From Cellulophaga sp. 20_2_10 (GTDB lineage: Bacteria; Bacteroidota; Bacteroidia; Flavobacteriales; Flavobacteriaceae): a stretch of 64,000 nucleotides of DNA. The notes under the pieces were generated by a model. It ran no database searches and was not told the origin of the DNA. It was given only the letters and a program-made list of their open reading frames with translations. The stretch lies in NCBI RefSeq assembly GCF_023476645.1, contig NZ_JAMCOJ010000004.1, positions 1 to 64,000 on the forward strand, in the 5' to 3' direction. Below, one piece after another: positions 22,705 to 32,013 of this stretch (positions within the stretch are counted from its first letter, which is position 1; the number at the start of each line of letters is the position of its first letter). A program made the position numbers and the translations under genes.

Positions 22705-22762
22705 ATTCCTTTTTTATCGGTTTAAAAAATGTAATATTTGTAAAAGATTTATAAAATAGAAT

Positions 22763-23221
22763 ATGAGTTTAGATAAAATTTTATCAATTGCTGGTAAACC
22801 AGGATTACACAAATTAGTAACACAAACACGTACAGGTTTTGTTGCAGAATCTTTAATAGATGGCAAAAGAAGCACTGTTAATATGCGTACTAATGTTAGT
22901 GTTTTATCAGAAATTGCAATTTATACATTAGAGGAAGAAGTTCCTTTAAGAGAAGTTTTTAGTAAAATACAAGAAAAAGAAAACGGCAAAAAAACTGCTG
23001 TTAAGCATAAAGATGATAAATTAAAGTTAGAAGAATACTTTTTTGAAGTATTGCCTAATTATGATGAGGATAGGGTATATGCTAGTGATATTAAAAAAGT
23101 AATACAGTGGTATAACTTATTGCATGATCATGGCATTATAGATTTTACTACTCCAGAAGAAACTAAAGAAGAGGTAAAGGAAGAAGAAATAAAGGCAGAA
23201 GAAGAGTCTACAGAGAAATAA
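22763..23221 (+). CDS. DUF5606 domain protein
   Basis: A 152-residue soluble protein found widely in Bacteroidota beside def. Residues 1-130 hold the DUF5606 pattern (LDKILSIAGKPGLHKLVTQT, the VAESLIDGKR stretch, DRVYASDIKKVIQWYN). The last about 25 residues are glutamate- and lysine-rich and likely disordered. The function is not known. The conserved adjacency to def suggests a link to translation or early protein maturation, but this is inference only. Transcription probably ends at the hairpin just downstream. Confidence 0.8.
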   Translation: MSLDKILSIAGKPGLHKLVTQTRTGFVAESLIDGKRSTVNMRTNVSVLSEIAIYTLEEEVPLREVFSKIQEKENGKKTAVKHKDDKLKLEEYFFEVLPNYDEDRVYASDIKKVIQWYNLLHDHGIIDFTTPEETKEEVKEEEIKAEEESTEK

Positions 23222-23242
23222 AATTTCTTTTTTTAAAAATAG

Positions 23243-23277
23243 TAAAGGGTTTCATATTATATGCAACCCTTTTTTTG
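23243..23277 (+). terminator. Intrinsic terminator after the ruvX-def-DUF5606 group
   Basis: AAAGGGTT ... AACCCTTT stem with an inner CATA/TATG extension, followed by a run of T residues on the plus strand, 22 bp past the stop codon. Confidence 0.75.
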
Positions 23278-23406
23278 TTTATCTATAGTAATAAGTCATT
23301 GGTCTATAGGTATTTGGTTTCTATGGATTAACAAAAGATAGGATAAGATAAAATCTAGAATTTAGCAGCGTAATACCGTTTTAACCCCAAATTAAAAACA
23401 AGTAGT

Positions 23407-24504
23407 ATGAGTGCTAAACCTATGAATATAGATAATGAGTTAAGAGGAGTTTTTTTTGATATGGCACATTCGCCATTTGTAATCCTGGACAAAAATTTAG
23501 TTTTTGTGGATATGAATAAAGCAGCAACCACAACATTAAGTATAAAAAAAGAAAACTTTGTAGGAAAATCTCTTTTAGAAGCTTTTCCTTATTTAGAAGG
23601 ATCAGAAAGATTAAAATCTTATAAAAAAGTTATTGAGACAGGTAAACCTATTAGCATAGATGAGATTTCTTTTTTTACAGATAATAAAACCTTTAAATTT
23701 ATGGTAAGAGCTTTTAAAATTGGTGAGGGTTTAGGTATTACTACATTAGATATAAGTAATCTAATGAGTACTATAGATAAGTTAAAGGCGACTCAGAACA
23801 ATTTAGAGTCTGTAAATAACAATTTAAAAATTAAGAATCAAGAGTTAGAAGAATTCTCTTATGTGGCGGCACATGATCTAAGAGCCCCTCTAACTAATAT
23901 GCAAAGTTTGTTCTCTATGTTAGAGTCTAGCAATACAATTACAGAAGAAGCAAAACCAATTTTTGATAAGTTAAAACATGTAGGCAAGCTTATGTGCGAT
24001 AAACTAAAGGCTTTAAATAATGTAATTGCTTTAAAAGCAAATACAGGAAACAAAGCTGAAGAAGTTAATTTTAAAGAAATAGTAGAAAAAATTAAGGCTA
24101 TACACTCAGAAAAAATAATAGAAAGCCGAACTATTATAAAAGAAGATTTTACCGCATATCCAACAATAAAATACAACCCAGTACAGTTTGAGAGTATTTT
24201 ACATAATCTAATATCTAATGCTATAAAATACAAGCACGCTAGAAGAAAGCCATTAATATCTATATCAACCAAAATAGAAGATAATAAGCCTGTATTAATA
24301 GTAAAAGATAATGGCTTAGGTTTTGATATTAAGCAAGATCCAAATAAAATATTCGGATTATTTAAAAGAATGCATACACACGTTGAAGGTTTAGGAGTGG
24401 GACTCTATATTATATATTCCATTGTTAAAAATAACGGTGGAGAGATAAAGGTAGAAAGTGAAATTAATAAAGGAACACAATTTAAAATCTATTTTAATGG
24501 ATAA
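23407..24504 (+). CDS. Soluble PAS-domain sensor histidine kinase
   Basis: The 365-residue protein has no membrane segment or signal peptide. Residues about 10-125 are a PAS domain (FVILDKNLVFVDMNKAATTT). A short coiled coil (LKATQNNLESVNNNLKIKNQ) leads to the dimerisation H-box FSYVAAHDLRAPLTNM with phosphoacceptor His at about 156. The ATPase domain has the N-box LHNLISNAIKYK, the G1 box VKDNGLGFD and the G2-like GLGVGLYIIYSIV. It is most like the cytosolic PAS kinases of Bacteroidota. It overlaps the next gene, a stand-alone receiver, by 8 bp, so the two probably form a pair. The signal sensed is unknown. Confidence 0.92.
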   Translation: MSAKPMNIDNELRGVFFDMAHSPFVILDKNLVFVDMNKAATTTLSIKKENFVGKSLLEAFPYLEGSERLKSYKKVIETGKPISIDEISFFTDNKTFKFMVRAFKIGEGLGITTLDISNLMSTIDKLKATQNNLESVNNNLKIKNQELEEFSYVAAHDLRAPLTNMQSLFSMLESSNTITEEAKPIFDKLKHVGKLMCDKLKALNNVIALKANTGNKAEEVNFKEIVEKIKAIHSEKIIESRTIIKEDFTAYPTIKYNPVQFESILHNLISNAIKYKHARRKPLISISTKIEDNKPVLIVKDNGLGFDIKQDPNKIFGLFKRMHTHVEGLGVGLYIIYSIVKNNGGEIKVESEINKGTQFKIYFNG

Positions 24505-24889
24505 AGAAACGAACGACTTATACAAGATATTACTAGTTGAAGATGACGATGTAACAAATTTTATTACGGTTAGTAAATTCAATAATCTAGGATTTACAAA
24601 CATAAAAACTGTAGAAAATGGACAAGAAGCTATTGATTACTTAAAGCAACATCAACCAGATCTAATTATATTGGATATTAATATGCCAATAATGGGTGGT
24701 TTTGAGTTTATGGAGTATAAGGAAGATAATAATTACTGCACAGGCATTCCTATAGTAATTGTAACATCCTCTGGTAGACCATTAGATAAAGAAAAAGCCT
24801 TAGGTTTTTTAGATGTTATTGATTATTTAGAGAAGCCTTTAAACTATGATAAAATACAAAAAATACTTCTGGGTGTAAAAGAAAATTAA
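24497..24889 (+). CDS. Stand-alone response-regulator receiver domain
   Basis: A 130-residue CheY-like protein with only a receiver domain. YKILLVEDDDVTNFI supplies the acidic pair, LIILDINMPIMGGFEFM holds the phosphoacceptor aspartate, IVIVTSSG holds the conserved Thr/Ser, and YLEKPL holds the conserved Lys. I start it at the ATG at 24497, because a start farther upstream adds residues encoded inside the kinase that are not part of the fold. The 8-bp overlap with the kinase indicates coupling. Having no output domain, it would act by protein contact or in a phosphorelay. Confidence 0.92.
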   Translation: MDKETNDLYKILLVEDDDVTNFITVSKFNNLGFTNIKTVENGQEAIDYLKQHQPDLIILDINMPIMGGFEFMEYKEDNNYCTGIPIVIVTSSGRPLDKEKALGFLDVIDYLEKPLNYDKIQKILLGVKEN

Positions 24890-24920
24890 ATAGCACCTTG
24901 CTTTAACAAGGCGCTATTTA
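24888..24920 (-). terminator. Intrinsic terminator, mainly for the minus-strand LURP-one gene
   Basis: AAATAGC-A-CCTTG ... CAAGG-C-GCTATTT. The single unmatched pair is A/C in the plus-strand RNA but a G/U wobble in the minus-strand RNA, so the hairpin is better on the minus strand. It may also stop the convergent receiver gene. Confidence 0.7.
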
Positions 24921-24930
24921 TATAGGTTTG

Positions 24931-25527
24931 TTAACCTCTTCTGCGTTCTAGTAAGATCATCATCATTAAGCCAAGCATAATTCGGTCATCATCATTGCTA
25001 TCCATTTCTCCTTGTTTGCTTAACTCAAAATTTCTACCAAATAATGAAGCTGTCTTTTTTAGCTTTATAATAGATTTGCCTTGATTATCTTTAACCATAT
25101 AAGATGGGTTAAAAAGGTATCCTGTAAAGAAATTTAAAACAGGAATTTCTCCTAACATAGAATCAAACACTTTAATCCAAGGGTTTTCTTCACTTATATT
25201 GTATTGTTGTTTTTGATTCTCGTCAATAATATTGTAATGGGCTTTCCAAATAGATTTCCACCCTTTACGTGCTACTTTGCCAAACTCTTTACCGTTTTCA
25301 TCTTTAAAGGCATAAGCAGCAGAAAAGTCTAACCATTTATCAGCCTTAATACTATAATTAACTTTTGTCTTAGATTCGTCACTATAAATCTTAATTTCTT
25401 CTTTAAACTTAAACATTTTTTGCTTTACATATGCTATGGTTTTCCCAGAGGCATCTGTAGCTGTAAAATCATTAGAGAAAGACGATATTTTAAACTGAAA
25501 AGTAACAGGGAATTTAATGTCTTGCAT
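24931..25527 (-). CDS. LURP-one-related / scramblase-fold protein
   Basis: A 198-residue protein with the Tubby/scramblase-like pattern of the LURP-one family: repeated beta-strand segments of the form SGKTIAYVKQKMFKFKEEI, GKEFGKVARKGWKSIWKAHY and GKSIIKLKKTASLFGRNFEL. There is no signal peptide or clear transmembrane helix, although the IPVLNFFTGYLFNPSYMV stretch is hydrophobic. The C-terminus ends in IMLGLMMMILLERRRG. In other bacteria this fold has no fixed biochemical role; lipid or membrane association is suggested by homologues. It is a monocistronic unit with its own terminator. Confidence 0.75.
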   Translation of the reverse strand: MQDIKFPVTFQFKISSFSNDFTATDASGKTIAYVKQKMFKFKEEIKIYSDESKTKVNYSIKADKWLDFSAAYAFKDENGKEFGKVARKGWKSIWKAHYNIIDENQKQQYNISEENPWIKVFDSMLGEIPVLNFFTGYLFNPSYMVKDNQGKSIIKLKKTASLFGRNFELSKQGEMDSNDDDRIMLGLMMMILLERRRG

Positions 25528-25598
25528 AAATTGAGAATTCTATAATTTATTAGGTTGTACTATATGTAATATAACTCTCACTCCTTTTTCTTATTGCA

Positions 25599-25648
25599 TA
25601 AAAAAGCGAGACATGTTGTTTTAGTAACAAATTATGCCTCGCTTTTTA
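25599..25648 (-). terminator. Intrinsic terminator after the GH20 gene
   Basis: Long hairpin AAAAAGCGAG-A-CAT ... ATG-C-CTCGCTTTTT. As at 24888, the one mismatch becomes a G/U wobble in the minus-strand RNA, which fits termination of the minus-strand gene ending at 25666. Confidence 0.75.
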
Positions 25649-25665
25649 AATAATTTAAAAAGTAT

Positions 25666-27276
25666 TTAATCTTTATTTATCTCTTTAAAAGTATGTTTAC
25701 TTGTTTTCCAGTCTATTAGTTTAGTTGGGTAGTATTTTACATTCATACGATCTAGATATGGTGCTTGGTTAGCTAATCTTTTTTTATAACTCTCCCAATT
25801 TCTATTTTCTTTAATGCTCCAGTTTAACTCGGAGTAACCAATTATTCTAGGAAACGCTAGATACTCTAATTCTTCAATGTTACTAATAGTTTCAGACCAA
25901 AGAGGAGCTTCAATACCTAATATTCTATCTTTAGGTAATCCCTTAACAAATGTTTCTGGGGTCCATATGTAAGCAGAATCTACAGGGATATAAGTTGCCC
26001 AGTGTAAACCGTGTTTAGACAGTGTATCATACTGCATATCTAGGTATGCTTTTTTAGCAGGAGAAAGAATAAGCTTCATTCCTTTTTCAATAGCTTTAGT
26101 TGCATTTTTTTCGCTACTCCAGAATTGCGCAACAGCAGAGCCACTAATTTCGGTATTTGCAATTTCGTCCCATCCAATTGGAGTTTTTCCGTGGCTCTCT
26201 ACAATTTTAGAAACTTTTAGAACAAACTTCTTAAAATCTTTTTTCTTGGTTACGTGACTTTCATCGCCTCCTAAATGAAAATAAGGACCAGGAGAAATGG
26301 CCGAAATTTCTCTTACAACATCATCTATAAAAGCGTAAACAATATCTTTATTAGCATCAAAAGTACTAAAGCCTACGCGCATTCCTGTATACACTTTTGG
26401 AGTTTTTCCGTTACCATTAAGTTGTGGGTAAGCAACAGTAGCTGCGTTTGTATGTCCGGGCATATCCACTTCTGGCACAATAATTATATGTCTCTCTGCG
26501 GCGTAACGTACAATCTCTTTATAGTCTTCTTGTGTATAAAAGCCTCCTGGACCACCACCAACTTCTGTACTTGCCCCAATTTCAGTAAGTTTAGGCCAAG
26601 ATTTAATTTCTATACGCCAACCTTGATCATCTGTTAAATGTAAATGCAAGGCGTTAAATTTATAATATGCTAAAACGTCTAAGTACTTTTTTACATCACC
26701 AACACTAAAAAAGTGTCTTGCAACATCTAACATCGTTCCTCTATATTCAAAATTAGGTTGATCTAAAATTTTACCAGTAGGTACAAGCCACATTTTATGG
26801 GTGGTAAGCGTATCGTTACTTTCTTCTGGTATAATTTGTCTTAATGTCTGTATGCCTCTAAAGGCTCCAGCAGCCGTTTTAGCATTAATAATAATAGAAT
26901 CTTGTGTAATATACATTTGATATGCTTCTACATGATCTAATTCTAAACTATCAGTTTTATTTATATATATTATTTTATTAGTGGTAGTGCTGGTTGTGTT
27001 AACCGGAACGTCTAAATCTATTTTAGAACTTATTTTATTAGATAAAAAGGAACCTACTTTTTCAAAATCAGAATCTTGGGTTGTGTAAATGGCAGTATTT
27101 TTATCTAAGCCAAAAGCACTGTTGGTGGGTGTTACTTTTAGCGGAGTAGGAATCATATTTTCTGCTGCTAAGTCAGTTGTAGGGTAATTAATAATTACTT
27201 TTTTTTCTTGACAAGCAATAATGCTAAAAATTCCTATCAAGGCTAGCAAGGTTCTAAATAAAATAGAGTTTCTCAT
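25666..27276 (-). CDS. GH20 beta-N-acetylhexosaminidase, lipoprotein
   Basis: Exo-hydrolase releasing terminal GlcNAc or GalNAc from glycans or chitin fragments. The 536-residue protein begins with a lipoprotein signal (LLALIGIFSIIACQEKK, lipid-anchored Cys at about 22). An N-terminal GH20b-like domain (to about 160) precedes the catalytic barrel, which shows HLHLTDDQGWRIEI, PEVDMPGHTNAA and the catalytic pair in FHLGGDESH (Asp-Glu), plus WDEI and a late W-rich strand. It follows the SGNH hydrolase gene by 9 bp, so the two probably form an operon for deacetylating and trimming amino-sugar glycans. Location is likely the periplasm or outer membrane. Confidence 0.94.
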   Translation of the reverse strand: MRNSILFRTLLALIGIFSIIACQEKKVIINYPTTDLAAENMIPTPLKVTPTNSAFGLDKNTAIYTTQDSDFEKVGSFLSNKISSKIDLDVPVNTTSTTTNKIIYINKTDSLELDHVEAYQMYITQDSIIINAKTAAGAFRGIQTLRQIIPEESNDTLTTHKMWLVPTGKILDQPNFEYRGTMLDVARHFFSVGDVKKYLDVLAYYKFNALHLHLTDDQGWRIEIKSWPKLTEIGASTEVGGGPGGFYTQEDYKEIVRYAAERHIIIVPEVDMPGHTNAATVAYPQLNGNGKTPKVYTGMRVGFSTFDANKDIVYAFIDDVVREISAISPGPYFHLGGDESHVTKKKDFKKFVLKVSKIVESHGKTPIGWDEIANTEISGSAVAQFWSSEKNATKAIEKGMKLILSPAKKAYLDMQYDTLSKHGLHWATYIPVDSAYIWTPETFVKGLPKDRILGIEAPLWSETISNIEELEYLAFPRIIGYSELNWSIKENRNWESYKKRLANQAPYLDRMNVKYYPTKLIDWKTSKHTFKEINKD

Positions 27277-27285
27277 TTAATCTGG

Positions 27286-27930
27286 TTAGTTAATATAGTT
27301 TGTAATTACATTTTGCCAAATTTGGTATCCTTTGGCGTTCATATGTAGGTTATCTTCAGTAAAAATATCGGGTTTTACATTTTTACCATTTAGCATAGGT
27401 TTCCAAACATCAACGTAATTAATAGCAGGGTCTTTTTTAGCTATTCTTCTGTATTTTCTGTTTAGTTTTTTATAGTTTCTTTTTAAGTCCCATCTAGCAA
27501 TACTTGGTTTTGTAGAGATTAAAACTATTTGGGTACTTGTATTTGCTTTTTTTATTTTGTCAATAATAGTCGTTAATTGTGAGACTATCAAATTACAGTT
27601 TCTTTTTCCTGCAATGTCATTATCGCCTTCATAAATAAAAACTTGTTTAGGGTTGTATGCTAAAATTAATTCATCTGTAAAGAGAAGTAAATCTTCGGTA
27701 GTAGAACCTCCAAAACCTGTATTAATAATATTTTTGTGAGGAAAATCATCTGCAATTGTTTTCCAGTATTTTATACTAGAACTGCCTGTAAAGACTATAG
27801 ATTTTCGATTGCTGTTTTGCTGATCCTTATATTTTTTTTGAATCTCTTTAACTTCATTATAAAATCTGTGAGTAGTTTGACTGTAACCAAAAATGGAAGT
27901 AAATAAAAATAGATATAATAAAGTTTTCAT
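27286..27930 (-). CDS. Exported GDSL/SGNH-family hydrolase
   Basis: A 214-residue esterase-type protein with a signal peptide (MKTLLYLFLFTSIFGYSQT). SGNH blocks are visible: block I SIVFTGSSSIKYW with the nucleophilic Ser, block II NTGFGGSTTED with Gly, block III YEGDNDIAG with Asn, and block V DNLHMNAKGYQIW with the Asp-His pair. Similar proteins deacylate carbohydrates. It heads the operon with the GH20 gene, so removal of acyl groups from sugars before hexosaminidase cleavage is a reasonable inference. Confidence 0.9.
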   Translation of the reverse strand: MKTLLYLFLFTSIFGYSQTTHRFYNEVKEIQKKYKDQQNSNRKSIVFTGSSSIKYWKTIADDFPHKNIINTGFGGSTTEDLLLFTDELILAYNPKQVFIYEGDNDIAGKRNCNLIVSQLTTIIDKIKKANTSTQIVLISTKPSIARWDLKRNYKKLNRKYRRIAKKDPAINYVDVWKPMLNGKNVKPDIFTEDNLHMNAKGYQIWQNVITNYIN

Positions 27931-28142
27931 ACTCTTAAATATAGGGTTAATATAGGTTTGTTATTTGTACAGAGCGTATATTTTTCGACAGGGAGCATTG
28001 TATACCCGATACAGGTGTTTTTTAGCGCTATACAAACTAATTAGTAGTAAGCTTAGCTAATAAATAACAAACACTTAGCTAATAAATTACCCTTAGCTTC
28101 TTAACATTTTCCAAAAGAAATGGTTAACCGTAAAAATAGCAT

Positions 28143-28150
28143 TACTTTTG
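28143..28150 (+). promoter_or_regulatory. Candidate -7 box (TACTTTTG) for the DEAD-box helicase
   Basis: Matches TAnnTTTG and predicts a leader of about 50 nt before the ATG at 28207. No -33 TTG at standard spacing. The remainder of the 276-bp spacer 27931-28206 shows no open frame; it contains two near-copies of ttagctaataaat (near 28053 and 28075). Confidence 0.3.
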
Positions 28151-28206
28151 CATCTAATTCTAAGAACAGACTTTATTAAAAAGTTATGGTTCATCAATAC
28201 TAATTT

Positions 28207-29475
28207 ATGTCATTTAAAAATTTAGGTTTATCTGCTAATTTACTAAAAGCAATAGATAAAAAGGGGTATACTACTCCTTCTCCGATACAAGAAAAAGCAA
28301 TACCACCTGTTTTAGAGGGTAAAGATGTTTTAGCATCTGCGCAAACAGGTACGGGTAAAACTGCAGGTTTTACCTTACCATTATTACACTTATTATCTCA
28401 AGGAAACCCTTTAAGAAATAGGCCTGTACGTGGTTTAATATTAACGCCTACAAGAGAGTTAGCTGCACAGGTGTATGCTAATGTTCAAGAATATAGTGAG
28501 TTTTTAGATATACGTTCTGCCGTAATTTTTGGTGGTGTTAATCAAAAACCACAAGTAGCAAATTTAAAAAGAGGAATGGATGTTTTGGTTGCAACACCGG
28601 GACGTTTACTAGATCTTGTTAATCAGCGTTTTTTATCTTTAGACAAAGTAGAAATTTTTGTTTTAGATGAAGCAGATCGTATGTTAGATATGGGTTTTTT
28701 ACGTGATATAGAGCGTATTATGAAACTTATACCGGCTAAAAGACAAAACTTAATGTTTTCTGCTACATTTTCTAAAGACATTAAAAAATTAGCTCATGGT
28801 ATTTTAAATAACCCAATACAAGTTGAAGCTACTCCAGAAAATACTGCAGTAGAGGTTATTAAGCAAAAAGTATATAGGGTTGCAAAGGAGAAGAAAACTG
28901 GGTTAATTATAAAATTGATTTCAGATGGTAATTGGCAGCAAGTATTGGTTTTTACAAGAACGAAGCACGGAGCAAATAACTTGTGTAAAAAAATGAGTGC
29001 GGCAGGTATTTCTGCAGCGGCAATACACGGTAATAAAAGTCAAGGAGCACGTACAAAGGCTTTAGAGGGTTTTAAAAAAGGAACATTGCGGGCATTAGTA
29101 GCAACGGATATTGCTGCACGTGGTTTAGATATACCATTATTACCACACGTTATTAATTATGAAATTCCTAATGTGTCTGAAGACTATGTACACCGTATTG
29201 GTAGAACAGGTAGAGCAGGAGCAAGTGGTGAGGCTGTATCTTTAGTAAGCGCAGATGAAACTACATACCTTAAGGATATTCAAAAATTAATAGGAATGCA
29301 GATTCCTGTTGAGATTTTAGAAGGTTTTGAGCCAGATCCTAATGCATCTACAAAACCTATAAAACAAGGACAACGCGGTGGTTCTAGAAACTCTAATAGT
29401 AAACCTAAAAGCGCTAGTTCTAATAAAAATAGCTCTAGTAGTCGCAGACCAAAACGAAACAACAATAGAAACTAA
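28207..29475 (+). CDS. DEAD-box RNA helicase (RhlE-like)
   Basis: ATP-dependent RNA unwinding in ribosome assembly, mRNA turnover or cold adaptation. The 422-residue protein has the full set: Q motif SPIQEKAIP, motif [13 protein letters not shown], Ia PTRELAAQV, Ib [68 protein letters not shown]. The C-terminal about 45 residues are a basic, Ser/Asn/Arg-rich tail ([19 protein letters not shown]) that probably binds RNA. The VF530-type DNA-binding gene follows after 5 bp, so the two are likely co-transcribed. Confidence 0.96.
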   Translation: MSFKNLGLSANLLKAIDKKGYTTPSPIQEKAIPPVLEGKDVLASAQTGTGKTAGFTLPLLHLLSQGNPLRNRPVRGLILTPTRELAAQVYANVQEYSEFLDIRSAVIFGGVNQKPQVANLKRGMDVLVATPGRLLDLVNQRFLSLDKVEIFVLDEADRMLDMGFLRDIERIMKLIPAKRQNLMFSATFSKDIKKLAHGILNNPIQVEATPENTAVEVIKQKVYRVAKEKKTGLIIKLISDGNWQQVLVFTRTKHGANNLCKKMSAAGISAAAIHGNKSQGARTKALEGFKKGTLRALVATDIAARGLDIPLLPHVINYEIPNVSEDYVHRIGRTGRAGASGEAVSLVSADETTYLKDIQKLIGMQIPVEILEGFEPDPNASTKPIKQGQRGGSRNSNSKPKSASSNKNSSSSRRPKRNNNRN

Positions 29476-29480
29476 TATAA

Positions 29481-29705
29481 ATGCAAAAGTCTAACGATCC
29501 CTTACACGGTGTAAAACTAGCGGATATTATAGATGAGCTAGTAGACTTTTACGGCTGGGAATATATGGGTAACACAGTAAATGTTCGCTGTTTTACCCAT
29601 AGACCAACAGTAAAATCTAGTCTCCACTTTTTACGCAGGACACCTTGGGCGCGTACAAAAGTAGAAGAGATGTATTTACAAATGTTAAAAGAAAAGTCGG
29701 CTTAA
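29481..29705 (+). CDS. VF530-family (DUF2132) small DNA-binding protein
   Basis: A 74-residue basic protein that matches the VF530 family: DPLHGVKLADIIDELVDFYG, then NVRCFTHRPTVKSSLHFLR and RRTPWARTKVEEMYL. Family members have a small helical fold and were called DNA-binding from structure; the physiological role is not known. It lies 5 bp after the helicase gene and likely shares its transcript. The TPWAR(T/E)KVE motif is a reliable marker, so the family call is strong even though the protein is short. Confidence 0.88.
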   Translation: MQKSNDPLHGVKLADIIDELVDFYGWEYMGNTVNVRCFTHRPTVKSSLHFLRRTPWARTKVEEMYLQMLKEKSA

Positions 29706-29805
29706 TTTTTTCTTTCTTCTTCAACTACATTTAACACTAAATTACTACTACATTTTATTCTTCTAAAAAGATAGTCTTTGTACTTTTACCAAAACTTTTT
29801 TTAGG

Positions 29806-30582
29806 ATGAATTCCAGAAGCAAACAGTTACAAGCAGTAGATAGATTACTTACCATTATGGACGAGTTGCGTGAGCAATGTCCGTGGGATAAGAAGCAGAC
29901 ACTACAAACTTTAAGACACTTAACCATAGAAGAAACATATGAGTTGGGTGACGCTATTTTGGATAACGATTTGCCAGAAGTAAAAAAAGAACTAGGAGAT
30001 TTACTACTTCACATTGTTTTTTATGCCAAAATAGGTAGTGAAACCAATGATTTTGATATTGCTGATGTTGCAAATGAAATTTGTGATAAATTAATACACC
30101 GTCATCCGCATATATACGGAGATGTTGAGGTTAAGGATGAAGAAGAAGTGAAGCGCAACTGGGAAAAATTAAAGTTAAAAGAAGGAAAAACAAGTGTTCT
30201 AGAAGGTGTTCCTAAAAGTTTACCCGCATTAGTAAAAGCAAGTAGAATACAAGATAAAGTAGCCGGAGTTGGTTTTGATTGGGAAGAGCCACAACAAGTC
30301 TTTGAAAAAGTACAAGAAGAATTGGCCGAGTTACAAGTAGAAGTTAACGATGCTAACCATGATAAAATGGAAGCAGAGTTTGGGGATGTACTTTTTTCTA
30401 TGATTAATTATGCACGCTTTCTAAAAATTAATCCAGAAGATGCTTTAGAGCGCACCAATAAAAAGTTTATAAAAAGATTTCAATACTTAGAGAGTAAAGC
30501 TAAGGGAATGGGCAAATCTCTAGAAGATATGACTTTAGCAGAAATGGATATTTTTTGGAACCAAGCAAAAAAAGAAAATTAA
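29806..30582 (+). CDS. mazG: Nucleoside triphosphate pyrophosphohydrolase
   Basis: Hydrolyses NTPs and dNTPs to monophosphates and pyrophosphate, a house-cleaning function. The 258-residue length and two MazG domains match the E. coli-type enzyme: domain 1 with CPWDKKQTLQTLRHLTIEET and KKELGDLLLHIVFYA, domain 2 with FEKVQEELAELQVEV and EAEFGDVLFSMINYARF. The metal-binding EExxE ... ExxD patterns are present in both. HPHIYGD between domains is also typical. The MATE exporter gene follows on the same strand after 55 bp. Confidence 0.94.
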   Translation: MNSRSKQLQAVDRLLTIMDELREQCPWDKKQTLQTLRHLTIEETYELGDAILDNDLPEVKKELGDLLLHIVFYAKIGSETNDFDIADVANEICDKLIHRHPHIYGDVEVKDEEEVKRNWEKLKLKEGKTSVLEGVPKSLPALVKASRIQDKVAGVGFDWEEPQQVFEKVQEELAELQVEVNDANHDKMEAEFGDVLFSMINYARFLKINPEDALERTNKKFIKRFQYLESKAKGMGKSLEDMTLAEMDIFWNQAKKEN

Positions 30583-30637
30583 TAGACTAGATTTTTTATA
30601 AATATTTTAACTTCATCTTTTTTAAAAAAAATAAAAA

Positions 30638-32011
30638 TTGAAACAATACACTAAAGAGTTTAAATACAACCTAAAACTGGCTTTTCCGGTAATACTTGGT
30701 TTGCTAGGACATACCTTTGTTGGTTTTGCAGATAATATTATGGTAGGCCAGTTGGGCACGGCCGAGTTAGCAGCAGTTTCTTTAGGTAATAGTTTTGTAT
30801 TTATTGCAATGTCTTTTGGTATTGGTTTTTCTACGGCTATAACACCTTTAGTGGCAGAAGCAGATGGCGCTGGTAATGTTAAAGATGCCAAAAGTGCATT
30901 AAAACACGGGCTTATTTTATGTACGGTCTTGGGCCTTTTTCTTTTTGGCCTTATTATTCTAGCAAAACCTTTAATGTATTTAATGAAGCAACCACCAGAC
31001 GTGGTAGAGTTGGCAATACCGTATTTAGATTTAGTTGCATTTTCTTTAGTTCCCTTAGTTATTTTTCAGGCATTTAAGCAGTTTTCAGATGGTTTGTCGC
31101 AAACCAAGTATCCTATGTATGTTACAATAATAGGGAATGCTATAAATATACTTTTAAACTATTTATTAATTTTTGGGACCTTTGGCTTCCCTAAGTTGGG
31201 TATTATTGGCGCAGCAATAGGGACTTTGGTATCAAGAGTAGTAATGGTATTTTTAATTTGGGTGATGCTGAAAAAAACTAAGAAATTCCACGATTACGTT
31301 ACAGGTTTTAATTTTAGAAAAATAGAAAGTAGGGTAATGGAAAAAATTATGAAAATAGGTTTTCCATCTGCATTGCAAATGTTTTTTGAAGTAGCTATTT
31401 TTACAGCTGCTATATGGATTAGTGGTGTGTTAGGTAAAAACTCCCAAGCAGCAAACCAAATAGCCTTAAACCTGTCTAGTATGACGTTTATGGTAGGTAT
31501 GGGGCTTGGTGTAGCAGCTATGATTAGAGTAGGAAACCAAAAAGGACTTGGTAATTATAAAGACTTGCGTAGAATGGCACAGTCTATATTTTTTCTAACC
31601 TTTTTGTTAGGGGTTGTTTCTGCTGCTTTATTCTTAATTTTTAGAAATTGGCTGCCAACCGTATATTTAGATGTTAACGACACTGCTAATTTTGTTGATA
31701 ACACAGAAGTTATAGGTATTGCCGCACAGTTGTTATTAGTAGCTGCATTTTTTCAAATATCAGATGGCTTACAAGTTGTAGTGCTTGGTGCTCTGCGTGG
31801 TTTGCAAGACGTTATAATACCAACAGCAATTACATTTATTGCGTATTGGTTAATTGGTTTTCCTATTTGTTTTTATTTGGGATTGTACACGCCTTTAAAG
31901 AGTACAGGAATTTGGATAGGTTTATTAGCAGGTTTAACAGCATCTGCAATTTTATTATTTATTAGATTTAATTACTTAACAAAAAAATTAATAGTTAATA
32001 CAGAAGAATAA
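30638..32011 (+). CDS. MATE-family multidrug/cation antiporter
   Basis: A 457-residue inner-membrane exporter with 12 predicted transmembrane helices in two pseudo-symmetric halves. Visible are FPVILGLLGHTFVGFADNIM in helix 1, AVSLGNSFVFIAMSFGIGFS in helix 2, and the mirrored SALQMFFEVAIFTAAIWISG and FMVGMGLGVAAMIRVGNQKG in the second half, where the V-G-N-x-x-G element is typical. It would use a proton or sodium gradient to expel cationic compounds. The start is a TTG at 30638; the first helix requires it and no ATG is placed better. A small acidic-protein gene follows 2 bp after its stop. Confidence 0.92.
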   Translation: MKQYTKEFKYNLKLAFPVILGLLGHTFVGFADNIMVGQLGTAELAAVSLGNSFVFIAMSFGIGFSTAITPLVAEADGAGNVKDAKSALKHGLILCTVLGLFLFGLIILAKPLMYLMKQPPDVVELAIPYLDLVAFSLVPLVIFQAFKQFSDGLSQTKYPMYVTIIGNAINILLNYLLIFGTFGFPKLGIIGAAIGTLVSRVVMVFLIWVMLKKTKKFHDYVTGFNFRKIESRVMEKIMKIGFPSALQMFFEVAIFTAAIWISGVLGKNSQAANQIALNLSSMTFMVGMGLGVAAMIRVGNQKGLGNYKDLRRMAQSIFFLTFLLGVVSAALFLIFRNWLPTVYLDVNDTANFVDNTEVIGIAAQLLLVAAFFQISDGLQVVVLGALRGLQDVIIPTAITFIAYWLIGFPICFYLGLYTPLKSTGIWIGLLAGLTASAILLFIRFNYLTKKLIVNTEE

Positions 32012-32013
32012 TT

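Noticed and set aside
24458-24496. Longer N-terminus for the receiver protein
   Set aside because: The added residues come from kinase-coding sequence and precede the first beta strand of the fold; the ATG at 24497 fits better.
30622-30891. Minus-strand 89-codon frame opposite the MATE gene start
   Set aside because: Shadow of a hydrophobic coding region; the plus-strand frame carries clear MATE motifs.
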